DNA of 64,000 bases from the NCBI GenBank assembly GCA_021732005.1, contig JAKFVT010000024.1, forward strand, positions 1 to 64,000, given 5' to 3'. A model generated the notes under the pieces. That model saw only the letters and a program-made list of their open reading frames with translations, searched no databases and was not told the DNA's origin. Both the position numbers and the translations under genes were made by a program. Below are positions 34,790 through 43,963 of this stretch, piece after piece. The stretch comes from Mycobacterium sp. GTDB lineage: Bacteria > Actinomycetota > Actinomycetes > Mycobacteriales > Mycobacteriaceae. The number at the start of each line of letters is the position of its first letter. Within the stretch, counting starts at the first letter, position 1.

Positions 34790-35500
34790 GTGGACTGCGA
34801 TGTCGCCCGGGAGGCGTTGTCAGCCCGGATCGACGGCGAACGTGAACCCGTTCCCGCGGCCCGGGTCGACGAGCATCTCACCACCTGTGACCAGTGCGGG
34901 GCGTGGTACGCCCGGGCCGTCGAGCAGACGCAGCAGCTGCGCCGGCTGGCCGGCCGGTCCCAGGTGGCGGCCGTCGCTGCGCCGAGTCCGCCGCCGCGGA
35001 AGGTCCGCCCGCCGTCCGGCAACTGGCTGCGGTGGACCCTCGGCGTAGTCGGCGTTCTGCAGGTGGCGCTCGCCGTCGCCCAAGCCGTTGGCGTCAACGT
35101 CGGCACGTCCGGGGCGGCTCACCACGGCGTGATGGGCGGGCATCTGCTCAATGAGTCGACGGCGTGGTCGGCGGCACTGGGCGTGGTGATGATCGTCGCG
35201 GCGGCGCGACCGACGGCAGCCGCCGGCCTGGCCGGGGTGCTGTCGGTGTTCACCGCGATCCTCACCGCCTACGTGGTCAGCGATGCGGTGTCTGGTGCGG
35301 TGAGCCTCGACCGGATCCTGTCGCATCTGCCGGTACTGGCCGGGACGGTCTTGGCGCTGCTGGTCTGGCGGACGTCGCGGACGTCGGGTCCCGAGCCGAG
35401 GTCCGACGCCGTGGGCGTCACCGCCGATGTGGTGTTGCCCGACAACGCCTCTCGCGGGCGCCGCCGGGGGCACCTCTACCCCACCGACGGGGCTGCGTGA
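34790..35500 (+). CDS. zf-HC2 domain membrane protein, anti-sigma-factor-like (Rv0093c-like)
   Basis: A 236-residue protein. Residues 1 to about 45 form a zf-HC2 zinc-binding anti-sigma domain (MDCDVAREALSARIDGE, then HLTTCDQCGAWY: H-x3-C-x2-C). Four to five membrane helices follow (about residues 80-205), and the C-terminal tail is basic. In M. tuberculosis I recall a similar protein, Rv0093c, beside the copper ATPase gene ctpA and proposed as an anti-SigC partner. A SigC-type sigma gene is in this same window, 21 kb away. GTG 34790 chosen. Confidence 0.78.
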   Translation: MDCDVAREALSARIDGEREPVPAARVDEHLTTCDQCGAWYARAVEQTQQLRRLAGRSQVAAVAAPSPPPRKVRPPSGNWLRWTLGVVGVLQVALAVAQAVGVNVGTSGAAHHGVMGGHLLNESTAWSAALGVVMIVAAARPTAAAGLAGVLSVFTAILTAYVVSDAVSGAVSLDRILSHLPVLAGTVLALLVWRTSRTSGPEPRSDAVGVTADVVLPDNASRGRRRGHLYPTDGAA

Positions 35501-35574
35501 TCTGCGCCCAAACCGACATTCCGCAGAAGAAGTGCGAGTGAATCCCTGCAGAACGTCGATCTCGGTGCAAAAGG

Positions 35575-36243
35575 TCAGAGCATGACGCCGAACATGATCG
35601 CCATGCCGGCAGCCATCATCGCCTGACACAGGATCCCGAGCGGCCGCGCCGTCGCAGCGGGCTCGCGGTCCATCCGCACCGCGAGGTAGCGATACAGCCA
35701 GAACACCGCTGCCACCGCGAACCCAATCGTGCACACCCAGTTCAGCGTGTCGATGTAGGGCGGGTATCCGCCGCCGGAGCTGTCCGCCGCGGCCGCAGTC
35801 CCGGACATGTCCATGCCGGGCATGTTCATCCCCGCGTGACCGGCATGGCCCGACGACCCCGCCGTGGCTGCTGAATCCTCGGTGTAGGACGCCTGCCCGG
35901 GCAGCAGCCGACCGTTCATCACCGCATACATCCAGGCCATCGCCAGCATCATCAGTGCGTGATACGCACCCGCGACCCGGTGACCGGCGCAGATCGGGCT
36001 CGCCGTGACAGCGACGAACCAGAGGGTCGCGAGCAGGAAGAACACCATCGGTGCGACGGTCGGCAACGCCGCGCCCCAGGGCCAGGCCATCACCGCCATC
36101 GCCACCGCCATAACGACGTGCAGCAGTTGGCTGACGACGGCCGCCGGGCGCCGGTCACGGCCGACCAGGGTCGAGAGGCATTCCGCGGCGGCGAGCACGA
36201 ACAGCAGCGTGACGACCCAGCGCAGCGTCAGGTCAGCAATCAC
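35575..36243 (-). CDS. DUF5134-like membrane protein with Met/His-rich loop
   Basis: A 222-residue protein with about six membrane helices. The loop near residues 130-150 reads [17 protein letters not shown], rich in Met and His and strongly suggestive of copper binding. [26 protein letters not shown] carries more His and Met inside helices. It starts at GTG 36243 with an AAGGAG Shine-Dalgarno and is divergent from the CopD-CtaG gene. Role inferred as copper uptake or delivery to cytochrome oxidase; not proven. Confidence 0.75.
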   Translation of the reverse strand: MIADLTLRWVVTLLFVLAAAECLSTLVGRDRRPAAVVSQLLHVVMAVAMAVMAWPWGAALPTVAPMVFFLLATLWFVAVTASPICAGHRVAGAYHALMMLAMAWMYAVMNGRLLPGQASYTEDSAATAGSSGHAGHAGMNMPGMDMSGTAAAADSSGGGYPPYIDTLNWVCTIGFAVAAVFWLYRYLAVRMDREPAATARPLGILCQAMMAAGMAIMFGVML

Positions 36244-36319
36244 CGGTCACTCCTTCTCTGCCCCGCACCTCGCAATGGTCGATTCATCGCACCAGAAAGT
36301 TCCCACCACGGCGACTCGA

Positions 36320-36341
36320 CTACGACGGCCAGTCGTAGACT
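36320..36341 (+). promoter_or_regulatory. Dyad operator overlapping the -10 box of the CopD-CtaG gene
   Basis: CTACGAC (36320-36326) and GTCGTAG (36332-36338) form a perfect 7-bp inverted repeat with a 5-bp spacer. The right arm overlaps a TAGACT -10 box (36336-36341) that ends 7 nt before the ATG at 36349. A repressor bound here would block a leaderless promoter. Which protein binds is unknown; the half-site is reminiscent of CopY/BlaI-type operators. Confidence 0.6.
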
Positions 36342-36348
36342 CGCGACG

Positions 36349-38259
36349 ATGGAAGCCACCCACACAGACACCCGTTCGCCGGGTCGGTGGATGCTGGGCG
36401 GCTACCTGGGCCTCCTCGCCGCTCTCGCCGGCTACGCAGTGGCATCCGGTGACCGTCGCTTCATCGCGACCGGTGACTCCTACCCCGGCATGGCGACCAG
36501 CGTCGCCGGGCTGATCGGTTATTTCACCGCCACGCTGGCGGCGGCGATCTGTCTGGGTGCGCTGGTGTTCATCGTCATCACCGCCGAGCCCGACGACCGC
36601 GGCGTGCTCGACCCGGCGTCGTTCCGGGTGCATCTGCTGGCCGAACGCCTCGCACCTGTCTGGTTGGTGACGGCGCTGGCAATGATTCCGGTCCAGGCCG
36701 CCAACGCGGCCGGGGTGCCGGTCACCCGACTGATCACCGGCGGCGGTCTCGGAAGTGCGCTCGGCGCATCGGAAATGGGCCGCGGCTGGATCGCCGTCGC
36801 CGTCGTCGCTGCCGTGGTGACCGTCAGCTTGCGAGCCACTGTGCGCTGGTCGTGGCACGCCGTGCTGCTGATTCCCACGTTCATCGGCGTGATCGCGCTG
36901 CCGGTCAGCGGCAACGCCGGCCAGGGGCCCAACCACGACTACGCGACCAGCGCCGTGATCGTCTTCGCGGCTGCGCTGGCTGTGCTGACCGGCGTGGCGG
37001 TCAGTGCGGCGCTGGCCCCGCCGAAAGCCGAACTGCGTAGACGGGTTCTGATCACCGAGCGGGCGGCAGGCGCGGTGGCGCTGATGTACGGGGCGGGGCT
37101 GTGGTTCTTGCTCGCGGCGCCGGCCGGATTGGCTTCGGACTATGGACGATTCGGTGCGCTGGCCGCAGCCGCCCTGCTCGTGAGCCTGGTGATCGGCGCC
37201 AGGAGCGCCGTGACCGGCGCGGTGGCCGGCGTCCTGGCGGTCGCCGCTGTGTCGGCGATGGCGGTTCAGACCGCGCCCCGGCTGCTGGCCCACCAATTCA
37301 CCGCCTGGGACGTCTTCCTCGGCTACCAGCTCCCCGAAGCGCCGAATGCGTTTCGGCTGCTGACGGTCTGGCGTTTTGACGTCCTGCTCGGTGTTGCGGC
37401 GGTGGTCTTGGCGCTCGGCTACGTGATCGGGTACATCCGGCTGAGACGGCGCGGAGACGCCTGGCCGCCCGGCCGGTTGGTGGCATGGCTGTTGGGTTGT
37501 GCCGCACTGCTGTTCGCCACAAGCTCGGGGGTCCGCGCCTACGGGTCGGCGATGTTCAGCGTGCACATGGCCGAGCACATGGCACTGAACATGTTCATCC
37601 CGGTGTTCCTGGTGTTGGGCGCACCGATCACCCTGGCGTTGCGGACACTGCCCGCCTGCGGCGCCGGCCATCCGCCCGGCCCGCGGGAGTGGCTGCTGAC
37701 ACTCGTGCATTCACCGGCGTCACGGTTCCTGTCCCATCCCGCAACGGCTTTCGTGTTGTTCGTCGGGTCGCTGTACGCGGTGTACTTCACGCCGATCTTC
37801 GACACCCTGGTGCGCTACCACTGGGGTCACGTGTTCATGACCCTGCACTTCCTGATCACCGGGTACCTGTTCTTCTGGGGGATCATCGGCATCGACCCGG
37901 GCCCGAAGCGGTTGCCGTTCATCGGGCGCCTCGGCCTGCTGTTCGCGGTGATGCCGTTTCACGCGTTCTTCGGTATCGCGACCATGACCATGACCTCGGC
38001 GCTCGGCGGCACGTTCTACCGCAACCTGCACCTGCCGTGGCTGGCGAGCCTCAACGACGACCAGCACCTCGGCGGGGCGATCGCCTGGGGCTCCAGCGAA
38101 CTCCCGGTGATCGTCGTCGTGGTGGCACTGGTGGTCCAATGGGCACGCCAAGACCGGCGGACCGCCACCCGCACGGACCGGCACGCCGACGCCCACTACG
38201 ACGACGATCTCGACGCCTACAACGCGATGCTGCGGGAGCTGGCCAAAAACCGGCGCTGA
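36349..38259 (+). CDS. CopD-CtaG fusion membrane protein (Rv0102-like)
   Basis: A 636-residue protein with about 15 membrane helices. The N-terminal half (to about residue 360) is CopD-like (copper resistance/uptake). The C-terminal half is a caa3_CtaG domain ([54 protein letters not shown]) with conserved His and Met residues typical of cytochrome c oxidase copper assembly. ATG 36349 is supported by a TAGACT box 7 nt upstream. Similar proteins in mycobacteria are linked to copper acquisition under SigC. Confidence 0.85.
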   Translation: MEATHTDTRSPGRWMLGGYLGLLAALAGYAVASGDRRFIATGDSYPGMATSVAGLIGYFTATLAAAICLGALVFIVITAEPDDRGVLDPASFRVHLLAERLAPVWLVTALAMIPVQAANAAGVPVTRLITGGGLGSALGASEMGRGWIAVAVVAAVVTVSLRATVRWSWHAVLLIPTFIGVIALPVSGNAGQGPNHDYATSAVIVFAAALAVLTGVAVSAALAPPKAELRRRVLITERAAGAVALMYGAGLWFLLAAPAGLASDYGRFGALAAAALLVSLVIGARSAVTGAVAGVLAVAAVSAMAVQTAPRLLAHQFTAWDVFLGYQLPEAPNAFRLLTVWRFDVLLGVAAVVLALGYVIGYIRLRRRGDAWPPGRLVAWLLGCAALLFATSSGVRAYGSAMFSVHMAEHMALNMFIPVFLVLGAPITLALRTLPACGAGHPPGPREWLLTLVHSPASRFLSHPATAFVLFVGSLYAVYFTPIFDTLVRYHWGHVFMTLHFLITGYLFFWGIIGIDPGPKRLPFIGRLGLLFAVMPFHAFFGIATMTMTSALGGTFYRNLHLPWLASLNDDQHLGGAIAWGSSELPVIVVVVALVVQWARQDRRTATRTDRHADAHYDDDLDAYNAMLRELAKNRR

Positions 38260-38264
38260 TCAGC

Positions 38265-40049
38265 TCACTCGATAGGTTGTTGCCGATCCGCGGACGCTAG
38301 ATCAAGCCCATCCCGCGGGTCAGGTTGAGGGTGCCACCGAGGGAGGTCAGATACCCGTCGCTTTTTCGTCGAGGGCTTCGACACTGCGAGTTCCTGCAGG
38401 GAGGCCAGAAACAGCTCGTCCATCCGTGGACTCAAATCAGCCAGAGTCGCCGCGCAGGCATAGCCCGCGGAACCGAAGACGCGTTCGAGCGAGCTGGTGG
38501 CGGCGAGGGTCCCGATCGAAAGGCAAAGGCAAGCAACGCCGTCCACCCGAAGCTCTTCGAGTGCCTTAGAGGAGTCGGCTTCGGCGTAACGTCCTTCATA
38601 GCCATCGTCGTAGGGAAACCCGTCCGACAGGACAACCAGAAGCCGATACGAGGTGCCTGCCTCGCTTTTCAAAATCTCGCCGGCCCCGCGGATCCCCGCG
38701 CCCAGGCGCGTGTAGCCCGCCGGCTCCAGCTGGCTGAGCCGCGCTCGCCCAATGGCGTCGAAATGCTGGTCAAACGTCTTGATCGCGGGCAGATGGACAG
38801 CGTGCCGGCCCCGGGAGCGGAACCCGTAGACCGCGACCCGGTCGCCGAGTTCTTCGAGAGTGACGGCCAGCGTGGCGGCGGTCCGGCGCTGGTGGTCGTG
38901 GACGGCGAGGCCACCAGGGTCTGTTTCGGTGGTGGATCCGGAGGCGTCGAGCAAGATGAGGACGCCGAGGTCGCGGGCGAGCTTACGGGTTTCCAGGTAA
39001 ATGCCCTCTGGCGGTGAATAGCCGGAGCGCAGATCGATGAACAGATCGATCAGCGCCTCGAGATCGAGCTCCTCACCGTCGGGACGGCCGCGCTGAACCT
39101 TCGCGCTCAGCCCGACCCGAGATAGCCGTCGCCGCAACACATCATCGTGCACAACACCGGTATCAGCGACCTGAGTCGGGGCGGTCAGCGGGAAATCAAT
39201 GACCCGACACCACTGTGGCCGGTACCGGTTATGGTGGACATCCCATTCCGGATAGAGGGCGCCCCCCGACCCTAGGGCTGCGCCGGGGTTGTGGTCATTG
39301 GTGAATCGGATCGGTATCGGCAGAGGCCTCGCATTGGTCCCCAGGGCACGTGCCCGCCGGATCGCACGAATCCGCATCTCCGCGCCGGCAGAGCTGTCTG
39401 CGGAACCCCGCGAGCTGCCCAACAGCTTGCGCAGAAAATCCCCCACTTTTGCGTTGAACACCGGATTGTCGAACAGCTTCACGATCTTGCTGTGCCTCGA
39501 GGGCCCGTCATCGTCGTCATCGTCCTCGGGCGCTTCAAGGGAATCGAACTCCAGGCGCAGATCTGCCTCACTCACCTTGCCGGCCTGTGCGGACGAGGAC
39601 AGCAGCAGGCGAGCGGGTTTGATCGCTCCGAACCAATCCGGCGGATCGTCGATCCCATTTCGGCCCCGCGCCAGCTCAAGTGACTCGTCGGCGGTCGTGG
39701 TGCTCGGTTCTCCGTCAGGGCGAAGCGCTGCCGCAAGCGGAATTCGTTCGGCCAGATCGACGAGAACCCGGCGGCCTTCGAGCGCCAGGTAGCGCCGAGC
39801 CACCGCGGGACGGGCCCGCAACGCCTTGACCAATCGTCCATCCAGGGAGCCTGCGCCGAGAAGCGCACTCTGGAGCAGCATTTCGCGCCGCTGTTCGTCG
39901 ACCGAACGATCCGACGACACGAATATTGTTTGGCCGTTCGTATGCGCGGGATCGCCGGCCTTCGCGGTCGCTACGTTGACAGACCTGCCGGCGACGAAGG
40001 TGGCGAGGATGCCAAACCGGTCGACGCCGCCTGGATCAGCCATCGTCAC
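38265..40049 (-). CDS. VWA domain protein, NorD/CbbO-like
   Basis: A 594-residue protein. The C-terminal von Willebrand A domain (about residues 365-565) has MIDAS motif LLDASGSTTET and a later VVLSDGFPYDD. The N-terminal ~350 residues are unique, with an acidic run (EAPEDDDDDDGP). NorD and CbbO proteins pair with NorQ/CbbQ ATPases to remodel metalloenzymes and activate them. Its GTG start overlaps the stop of the AAA ATPase gene (GTGA). It is the last gene of the AveC-AAA-VWA operon and ends 5 nt from the convergent CopD-CtaG gene. Confidence 0.82.
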   Translation of the reverse strand: MTMADPGGVDRFGILATFVAGRSVNVATAKAGDPAHTNGQTIFVSSDRSVDEQRREMLLQSALLGAGSLDGRLVKALRARPAVARRYLALEGRRVLVDLAERIPLAAALRPDGEPSTTTADESLELARGRNGIDDPPDWFGAIKPARLLLSSSAQAGKVSEADLRLEFDSLEAPEDDDDDDGPSRHSKIVKLFDNPVFNAKVGDFLRKLLGSSRGSADSSAGAEMRIRAIRRARALGTNARPLPIPIRFTNDHNPGAALGSGGALYPEWDVHHNRYRPQWCRVIDFPLTAPTQVADTGVVHDDVLRRRLSRVGLSAKVQRGRPDGEELDLEALIDLFIDLRSGYSPPEGIYLETRKLARDLGVLILLDASGSTTETDPGGLAVHDHQRRTAATLAVTLEELGDRVAVYGFRSRGRHAVHLPAIKTFDQHFDAIGRARLSQLEPAGYTRLGAGIRGAGEILKSEAGTSYRLLVVLSDGFPYDDGYEGRYAEADSSKALEELRVDGVACLCLSIGTLAATSSLERVFGSAGYACAATLADLSPRMDELFLASLQELAVSKPSTKKRRVSDLPRWHPQPDPRDGLDLASADRQQPIE

Positions 40050-40867
40050 GTTCGAGGCAAGATGGCGTCGACGAGTTCGCCGAGCGCGCGGACGACATCC
40101 GAGTCGTCGGTGAGTACCTGCACAACGGCCGCTTCGACCGCACTGCGCAGGCTGAGCCCCTCAGCGACAAGACCACCGGCGAGGATGAGCAAGCGCGTGG
40201 AGGCCACTTCACGCAGCGGCGAGCCATCCAGATGCCGGATGGCGCAACCCACCTTGACCAAGGCTCGCGCTACTTCGACGTCAATGCCCGCCTCGTGGGC
40301 AACCACCTCGGCCTCGGTGTCGGCGGGTGGAAACTCAAGCGCGAGTGCGATAAAACGTTGCCGAGTTGACTCTTTGAGATTCTTCAAGACGCTCTGGTAG
40401 CCGGGGTTGTAGGAAATCACCAGTTGGAATCCGGGCGCTGCGGGCAGCGTGATGCCGAGCCGGTCGACTGGCAGCTCGCGGCGATGATCGGCGAGCGGAT
40501 GGATGACTACGGTGGTGTCCTGGCGAGCCTCCACCACCTCGTCGAGATAGAAGATGGCGCCCTCCCGTACCGCCCGAGTCAAAGGTCCGTCCACCCAAAC
40601 CGTTTCGCTGCCTTTGAGCAAAAAGCGACCCACCAGATCCGCCGAGGTCATGTCCTCGTGACCGGCAACGGTGATCAGGTCGCGGCCGAGCTCGTGAGCC
40701 ATGGCTTCCACAAACCGGGTTTTGCCGCACCCGGTGGGACCCTTCAACAACACAGGCAGCCCGCGGCGGGCCGCGGCATGGAACACCGCCACCTCGTCGC
40801 CGACTGGTCGGTAGAACGGGGCCTCCGGTCGGGCGTGCACTGCGGCGGGCCTGCCAGGGACCAACAT
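40046..40867 (-). CDS. NorQ/CbbQ-type MoxR AAA+ ATPase
   Basis: A 273-residue AAA+ ATPase. Walker A is KGPTGCGKTRFVE (residues about 42-54), Walker B is AIFYLDEVVEA, sensor 1 region FQLVISYNPGYQ, and the conserved LVGRFLLKG...WVDGPL stretch is typical of NorQ/CbbQ. It drives metalloenzyme activation together with the VWA partner encoded next. ATG 40867 lies one base after the AveC-like gene's stop. Confidence 0.88.
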   Translation of the reverse strand: MLVPGRPAAVHARPEAPFYRPVGDEVAVFHAAARRGLPVLLKGPTGCGKTRFVEAMAHELGRDLITVAGHEDMTSADLVGRFLLKGSETVWVDGPLTRAVREGAIFYLDEVVEARQDTTVVIHPLADHRRELPVDRLGITLPAAPGFQLVISYNPGYQSVLKNLKESTRQRFIALALEFPPADTEAEVVAHEAGIDVEVARALVKVGCAIRHLDGSPLREVASTRLLILAGGLVAEGLSLRSAVEAAVVQVLTDDSDVVRALGELVDAILPRT

Positions 40868-40868
40868 G

Positions 40869-42038
40869 TCAGCGTCCTCGTTGGAAGGGCACGACTTCCG
40901 GAAGCTCGGCCCCATCGGGCAGCACCAGCCGCCCGTCGTTGTCGATGTAGCCGGATCGCCTGGAGGGCAACGGCACAACCGGGTCAGGACAAGGCTGATC
41001 GGACCCGGCACCGCACGTGCCGCCGTTGAAGTAGGAGCGCTTCAGGTGGTCCGCGGGCCAGGGGTCGGAGTGCATGCCGAACCATTGCGCGGGAACGTTG
41101 TAGATGAGAAAGAAGCATGCACTGACCGCGGCGAAGACAGCCAGAAATCGGACGATCTGCTGGGTCGCGAATCCGCCTCGGACCCGGTCCAATCCCCGCT
41201 CGGCGATGGTGCGGCCGCGATCGTCGGTGAAATAGCGCAGACAGCACAGGGCAGTCATCACGCCGCCCCACATGAGCCCTTCGTAGATGGGCCATTGGTA
41301 GTACGTACCCGCATTGAAAGACACCGCGCGGATCGCGCCTGGGTACGTGTAGAACCCGATCGGCAGCATGACCAGGGCTTCCATAACGAAGTCGAAGAGG
41401 ATGCCGATCGCATAGGTGACGAGGATGAGCCGAAGATTGCTGATGCCAGGCCATTTCGCTTTGATCTTCCGCATGATCCAACATCCGCCGATGATGAGCA
41501 GCAGGACGATCGCGTAACCCGGCGTGTTCGTCAACAGGGGTTCTGCCACCTGACGGCCGGGCGAGTCAGGCGAGACCCAACCCGGAACGTACGGCGACCA
41601 CGAGCCACGGTTGAACAGCCACGTGTTGTACGTACACCACGTGTTGAAGTAGTTCAGAAACGGATCCTGGAAGAACATCAAGCCCATGGACACCAGAAGC
41701 ATGCCGTCCAGCGTGATCCGCCGCTCCCGCATCCACGGCCTGATGATGAACCACCAGATGGCGACGGGCAGAAGGATCAATGCCCCGATTGCATTGGCCA
41801 TCAAGGGGATCTTCATGTACATCGGCGGATCGCTCACGCCGCCGGGCACCCGCTCGAAGTAGGGGCCGGTGATCCACCGGATCCAGACGTACAACTGCAG
41901 AGCCAACAGCGCCCCGCCGATGGTCGCCCAGATCGTCACCGGTCTGACCGAGTCCGAAACCCCGGCTCCGGGCGTGGCCGCTCCGCCGAGCGACTCGACG
42001 ACGGCAGGCCCTCTCTTCTTGTCCGACAGATCGCTCAT
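40869..42038 (-). CDS. AveC-like (spirocyclase family) membrane protein
   Basis: A 389-residue protein with about seven membrane helices and a conserved Trp/Tyr-rich segment (FQDPFLNYFNTWCTYNTWLF; WSPYVPGW), characteristic of the AveC family common in mycobacteria. AveC acts in spiroketal formation in avermectin biosynthesis in Streptomyces; the mycobacterial role is unknown. A Cys-rich tail (GGTCGAGSDQPCPDP) precedes the C-terminus. ATG 42038 has AAGGGG upstream. First gene of the operon with the AAA ATPase and VWA genes, divergent from a TetR gene. Confidence 0.8.
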   Translation of the reverse strand: MSDLSDKKRGPAVVESLGGAATPGAGVSDSVRPVTIWATIGGALLALQLYVWIRWITGPYFERVPGGVSDPPMYMKIPLMANAIGALILLPVAIWWFIIRPWMRERRITLDGMLLVSMGLMFFQDPFLNYFNTWCTYNTWLFNRGSWSPYVPGWVSPDSPGRQVAEPLLTNTPGYAIVLLLIIGGCWIMRKIKAKWPGISNLRLILVTYAIGILFDFVMEALVMLPIGFYTYPGAIRAVSFNAGTYYQWPIYEGLMWGGVMTALCCLRYFTDDRGRTIAERGLDRVRGGFATQQIVRFLAVFAAVSACFFLIYNVPAQWFGMHSDPWPADHLKRSYFNGGTCGAGSDQPCPDPVVPLPSRRSGYIDNDGRLVLPDGAELPEVVPFQRGR

Positions 42039-42095
42039 GCCGCCCCTTCGGATTCGTCATCGTGCGCCCACTTCGGGCTTCGGCGCTGCGCAAAT

Positions 42096-42132
42096 ATACC
42101 AGCGGGTATCTAAAAGGGGAACGGGTTTCTAA
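42096..42132. promoter_or_regulatory. Putative TetR operator region between the AveC-like and TetR genes
   Basis: ATACC-agcg-GGTAT (42096-42109) is a 5-bp dyad. The 11-bp unit CGGGTATCTAA (42103-42113) is repeated as CGGGTTTCTAA (42122-42132) 19 bp downstream. These lie between the divergent starts at 42038 and 42156, where a local TetR regulator would be expected to bind. Confidence 0.55.
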
Positions 42133-42155
42133 GATGCCGTGGCAGAATCGACGGC

Positions 42156-42761
42156 ATGGTCGAGCGTTGGACGCGGGAGCGGCGGCTGGAGCACACTCGT
42201 TCGCTCCTGCTTGATGCCGCCGAAGAAGTGTTCGCCGAAAAGGGCTTCACAGCGGCAACTCTCGACGACATCGCACACACGGCGGGATACACCAAGGGTG
42301 CGATCTACAAGCACTTCGCCGCGAAGGAAGACCTCTTCCTCGCATTGAGCGACCGGTACTGGCGCCGCTACTTCGATAATTTCGCTGAAGTGCTGTCGAT
42401 GACCACCCAGGTCGGGCCGCGCGAGCGCGACGACATTGCCCAACGGTGGCGTCAACTCAGTCTCGATCGGGGTGCCGAGCACGCCGCTCTCGGCCACGAA
42501 TTCACGTTGTATCTGCTCCGCAATCCAGAGGCGCGCGAACGGGTGGCGGCCAAGCGGTCCGAGGTTGTCGAAGCATTGGGGCGGTTCATCGTCGAGGGTC
42601 TCGACCGGATAGGTGGAGCCCTGCTGATCCCGCCGTTGACGTTCGCGCAGGTGCTCGCGGCCACCAGCGACTCCGTCGTGCTCGGCAGTCAACTCGACGA
42701 CATCGATCTCTACCGGCCAATCATCGACATGTACATGTCCGTGATGAAATTGCCCGACTGA
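42156..42761 (+). CDS. TetR family transcriptional regulator
   Basis: A 201-residue regulator. The N-terminal HTH covers residues about 10-57 (LLLDAAEEVFAEKGFTAATLDDIAHTAGYTKGAIYKHFAAKEDLF), followed by an all-helical ligand domain. It is divergent from the AveC-AAA-VWA operon and most likely represses it and itself through the direct and inverted repeats in the 117-bp gap. The ligand is unknown. Confidence 0.87.
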   Translation: MVERWTRERRLEHTRSLLLDAAEEVFAEKGFTAATLDDIAHTAGYTKGAIYKHFAAKEDLFLALSDRYWRRYFDNFAEVLSMTTQVGPRERDDIAQRWRQLSLDRGAEHAALGHEFTLYLLRNPEARERVAAKRSEVVEALGRFIVEGLDRIGGALLIPPLTFAQVLAATSDSVVLGSQLDDIDLYRPIIDMYMSVMKLPD

Positions 42762-42774
42762 CAGTCCTTCGACA

Positions 42775-43620
42775 TCACTCGATGGGTTCGTCACCCAAGA
42801 TCGTGGTGCGCAACATCATCCGGCCGGAGTCGTCGGCGTATCGGCCCGCCCGGTGCAGTACCCCGCGGTTGTCCCAGATGACGGTGTCGCCGACCGACCA
42901 GGTATGCCGGTAGACATTGTCCGGGCGCGTCGCGTTCTCGAGGAGGTCGTCCAGGGTGGCCCGTCCTTCGTCGACGTCCATCCCGACGACGTAGTCGGCG
43001 GAGGCACCGAGCACCAGCGACTTACGCCCGCTGCGGTGAGTCCACACCAGTGGGTGCTCGTGGGTCGGTCGAGAACGCCAGCGCGCCAGGTCCTCGGCTG
43101 TGGGGTTGGGCGTGGTCTTGCGCTGTGAGGCCTCCAGCGAGTGCACGACCCGCAACGACCCCAACCACTGCTTGTCCTCCTCGGACAGCATGTCGTATGC
43201 GGTGTAGGCACTGGCGAATTCAGTGTCACCGCCCTCATCGGCCACCTGCTTGGCCGACAGCACAGTGGCTTTCTGCGGGCACTCATCGTGCAGCGGAGTG
43301 CAGCCGTCGATATGCCAGAGGAACGCGGCCCGAAGATAATTCGCGCTGGCGTTCTTGGACTTGTCCATGGTGATCGGATAGATCCCGGACACCGGATGGT
43401 GCCCATCGGCGGATCGATCCACCTCCCCCAGGCGGGAACAGAACGCCACCTGCGCCTCCGGGTTGAGGTTCAACCCCGGGAACACCAGGACCCCGTTGTC
43501 CTCCAACGCATCCAGGATCGCACCGGCCGTGGTGTCGTCAGCGCCGAGTTGCTCGGAGTTCAGTCCGGTCACCTCGGCGCCCACTGTCGAGGTCAGCTTG
43601 GTGATGGTCAGCATGCTCAT
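42775..43620 (-). CDS. TauD/TfdA family Fe(II)/2-oxoglutarate dioxygenase
   Basis: A 281-residue oxygenase. The iron ligands H-x-D are in LWHIDG (His 103, Asp 105), the distal His in RGVLHRAGR, and the downstream Arg in GRMMLRT binds 2-oxoglutarate. TauD-type enzymes hydroxylate sulfonates, aryloxyalkanoates, fatty-acid derivatives and others; no substrate is evident. ATG 43620 has a second in-frame ATG six bases later. It follows the small protein gene after 5 nt and ends the reductase-SDR-Rieske operon. Confidence 0.86.
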   Translation of the reverse strand: MSMLTITKLTSTVGAEVTGLNSEQLGADDTTAGAILDALEDNGVLVFPGLNLNPEAQVAFCSRLGEVDRSADGHHPVSGIYPITMDKSKNASANYLRAAFLWHIDGCTPLHDECPQKATVLSAKQVADEGGDTEFASAYTAYDMLSEEDKQWLGSLRVVHSLEASQRKTTPNPTAEDLARWRSRPTHEHPLVWTHRSGRKSLVLGASADYVVGMDVDEGRATLDDLLENATRPDNVYRHTWSVGDTVIWDNRGVLHRAGRYADDSGRMMLRTTILGDEPIE

Positions 43621-43625
43621 CAGTC

Positions 43626-43961
43626 TTAGGGCCGGGGTTCGCTGACGCGGGTCATCTCGGCATCGCACGCGTCGACGGGTCTGGGTTGGTGCATGATCTC
43701 GACCGACATCGCGACCATGATCAGCGAGTAGATCAGGTAGAGCAGGTTCGTCGCATCCTGCGGCAACTCGTCGAGCGAGAACTTGTCGCAGTACTCGATG
43801 GCTTCTTCCAGCCGGGGGAAGAACGCGCTGTAGAACTGCTCCATCTCGGCCATGGTGCTGTTCACCCGCTGATCCCACCGCTGCGTTTCAGTGGGCAGAC
43901 ACCACACTGGCGCGAACTCCTCGACTTCGGCAAATGCGCTGGGCAGCATTGCGTCTGCCAT
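43626..43961 (-). CDS. Rieske-associated small protein, copy 1 (unknown family)
   Basis: A 111-residue acidic protein with no signal peptide. I do not recognise a domain. It is clearly related to the protein at 48863-49195. Shared features are WCL near the N-terminus, STM.EM..FY, an EEAI.YCDKFSLD.LP.D segment near residues 52-69 and a following hydrophobic helix (TNLLYLIYSLIMVAMSVEIM). Each copy directly follows a Rieske alpha gene (here 2 nt after its stop), so it is a likely partner, assembly factor or small subunit. Confidence 0.72.
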   Translation of the reverse strand: MADAMLPSAFAEVEEFAPVWCLPTETQRWDQRVNSTMAEMEQFYSAFFPRLEEAIEYCDKFSLDELPQDATNLLYLIYSLIMVAMSVEIMHQPRPVDACDAEMTRVSEPRP

Positions 43962-43963
43962 GG

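Noticed and set aside
36247..37710. 487-codon minus-strand open frame opposite CopD-CtaG
   Set aside because: Arg/Gln/His-rich shadow of a conserved membrane protein gene.
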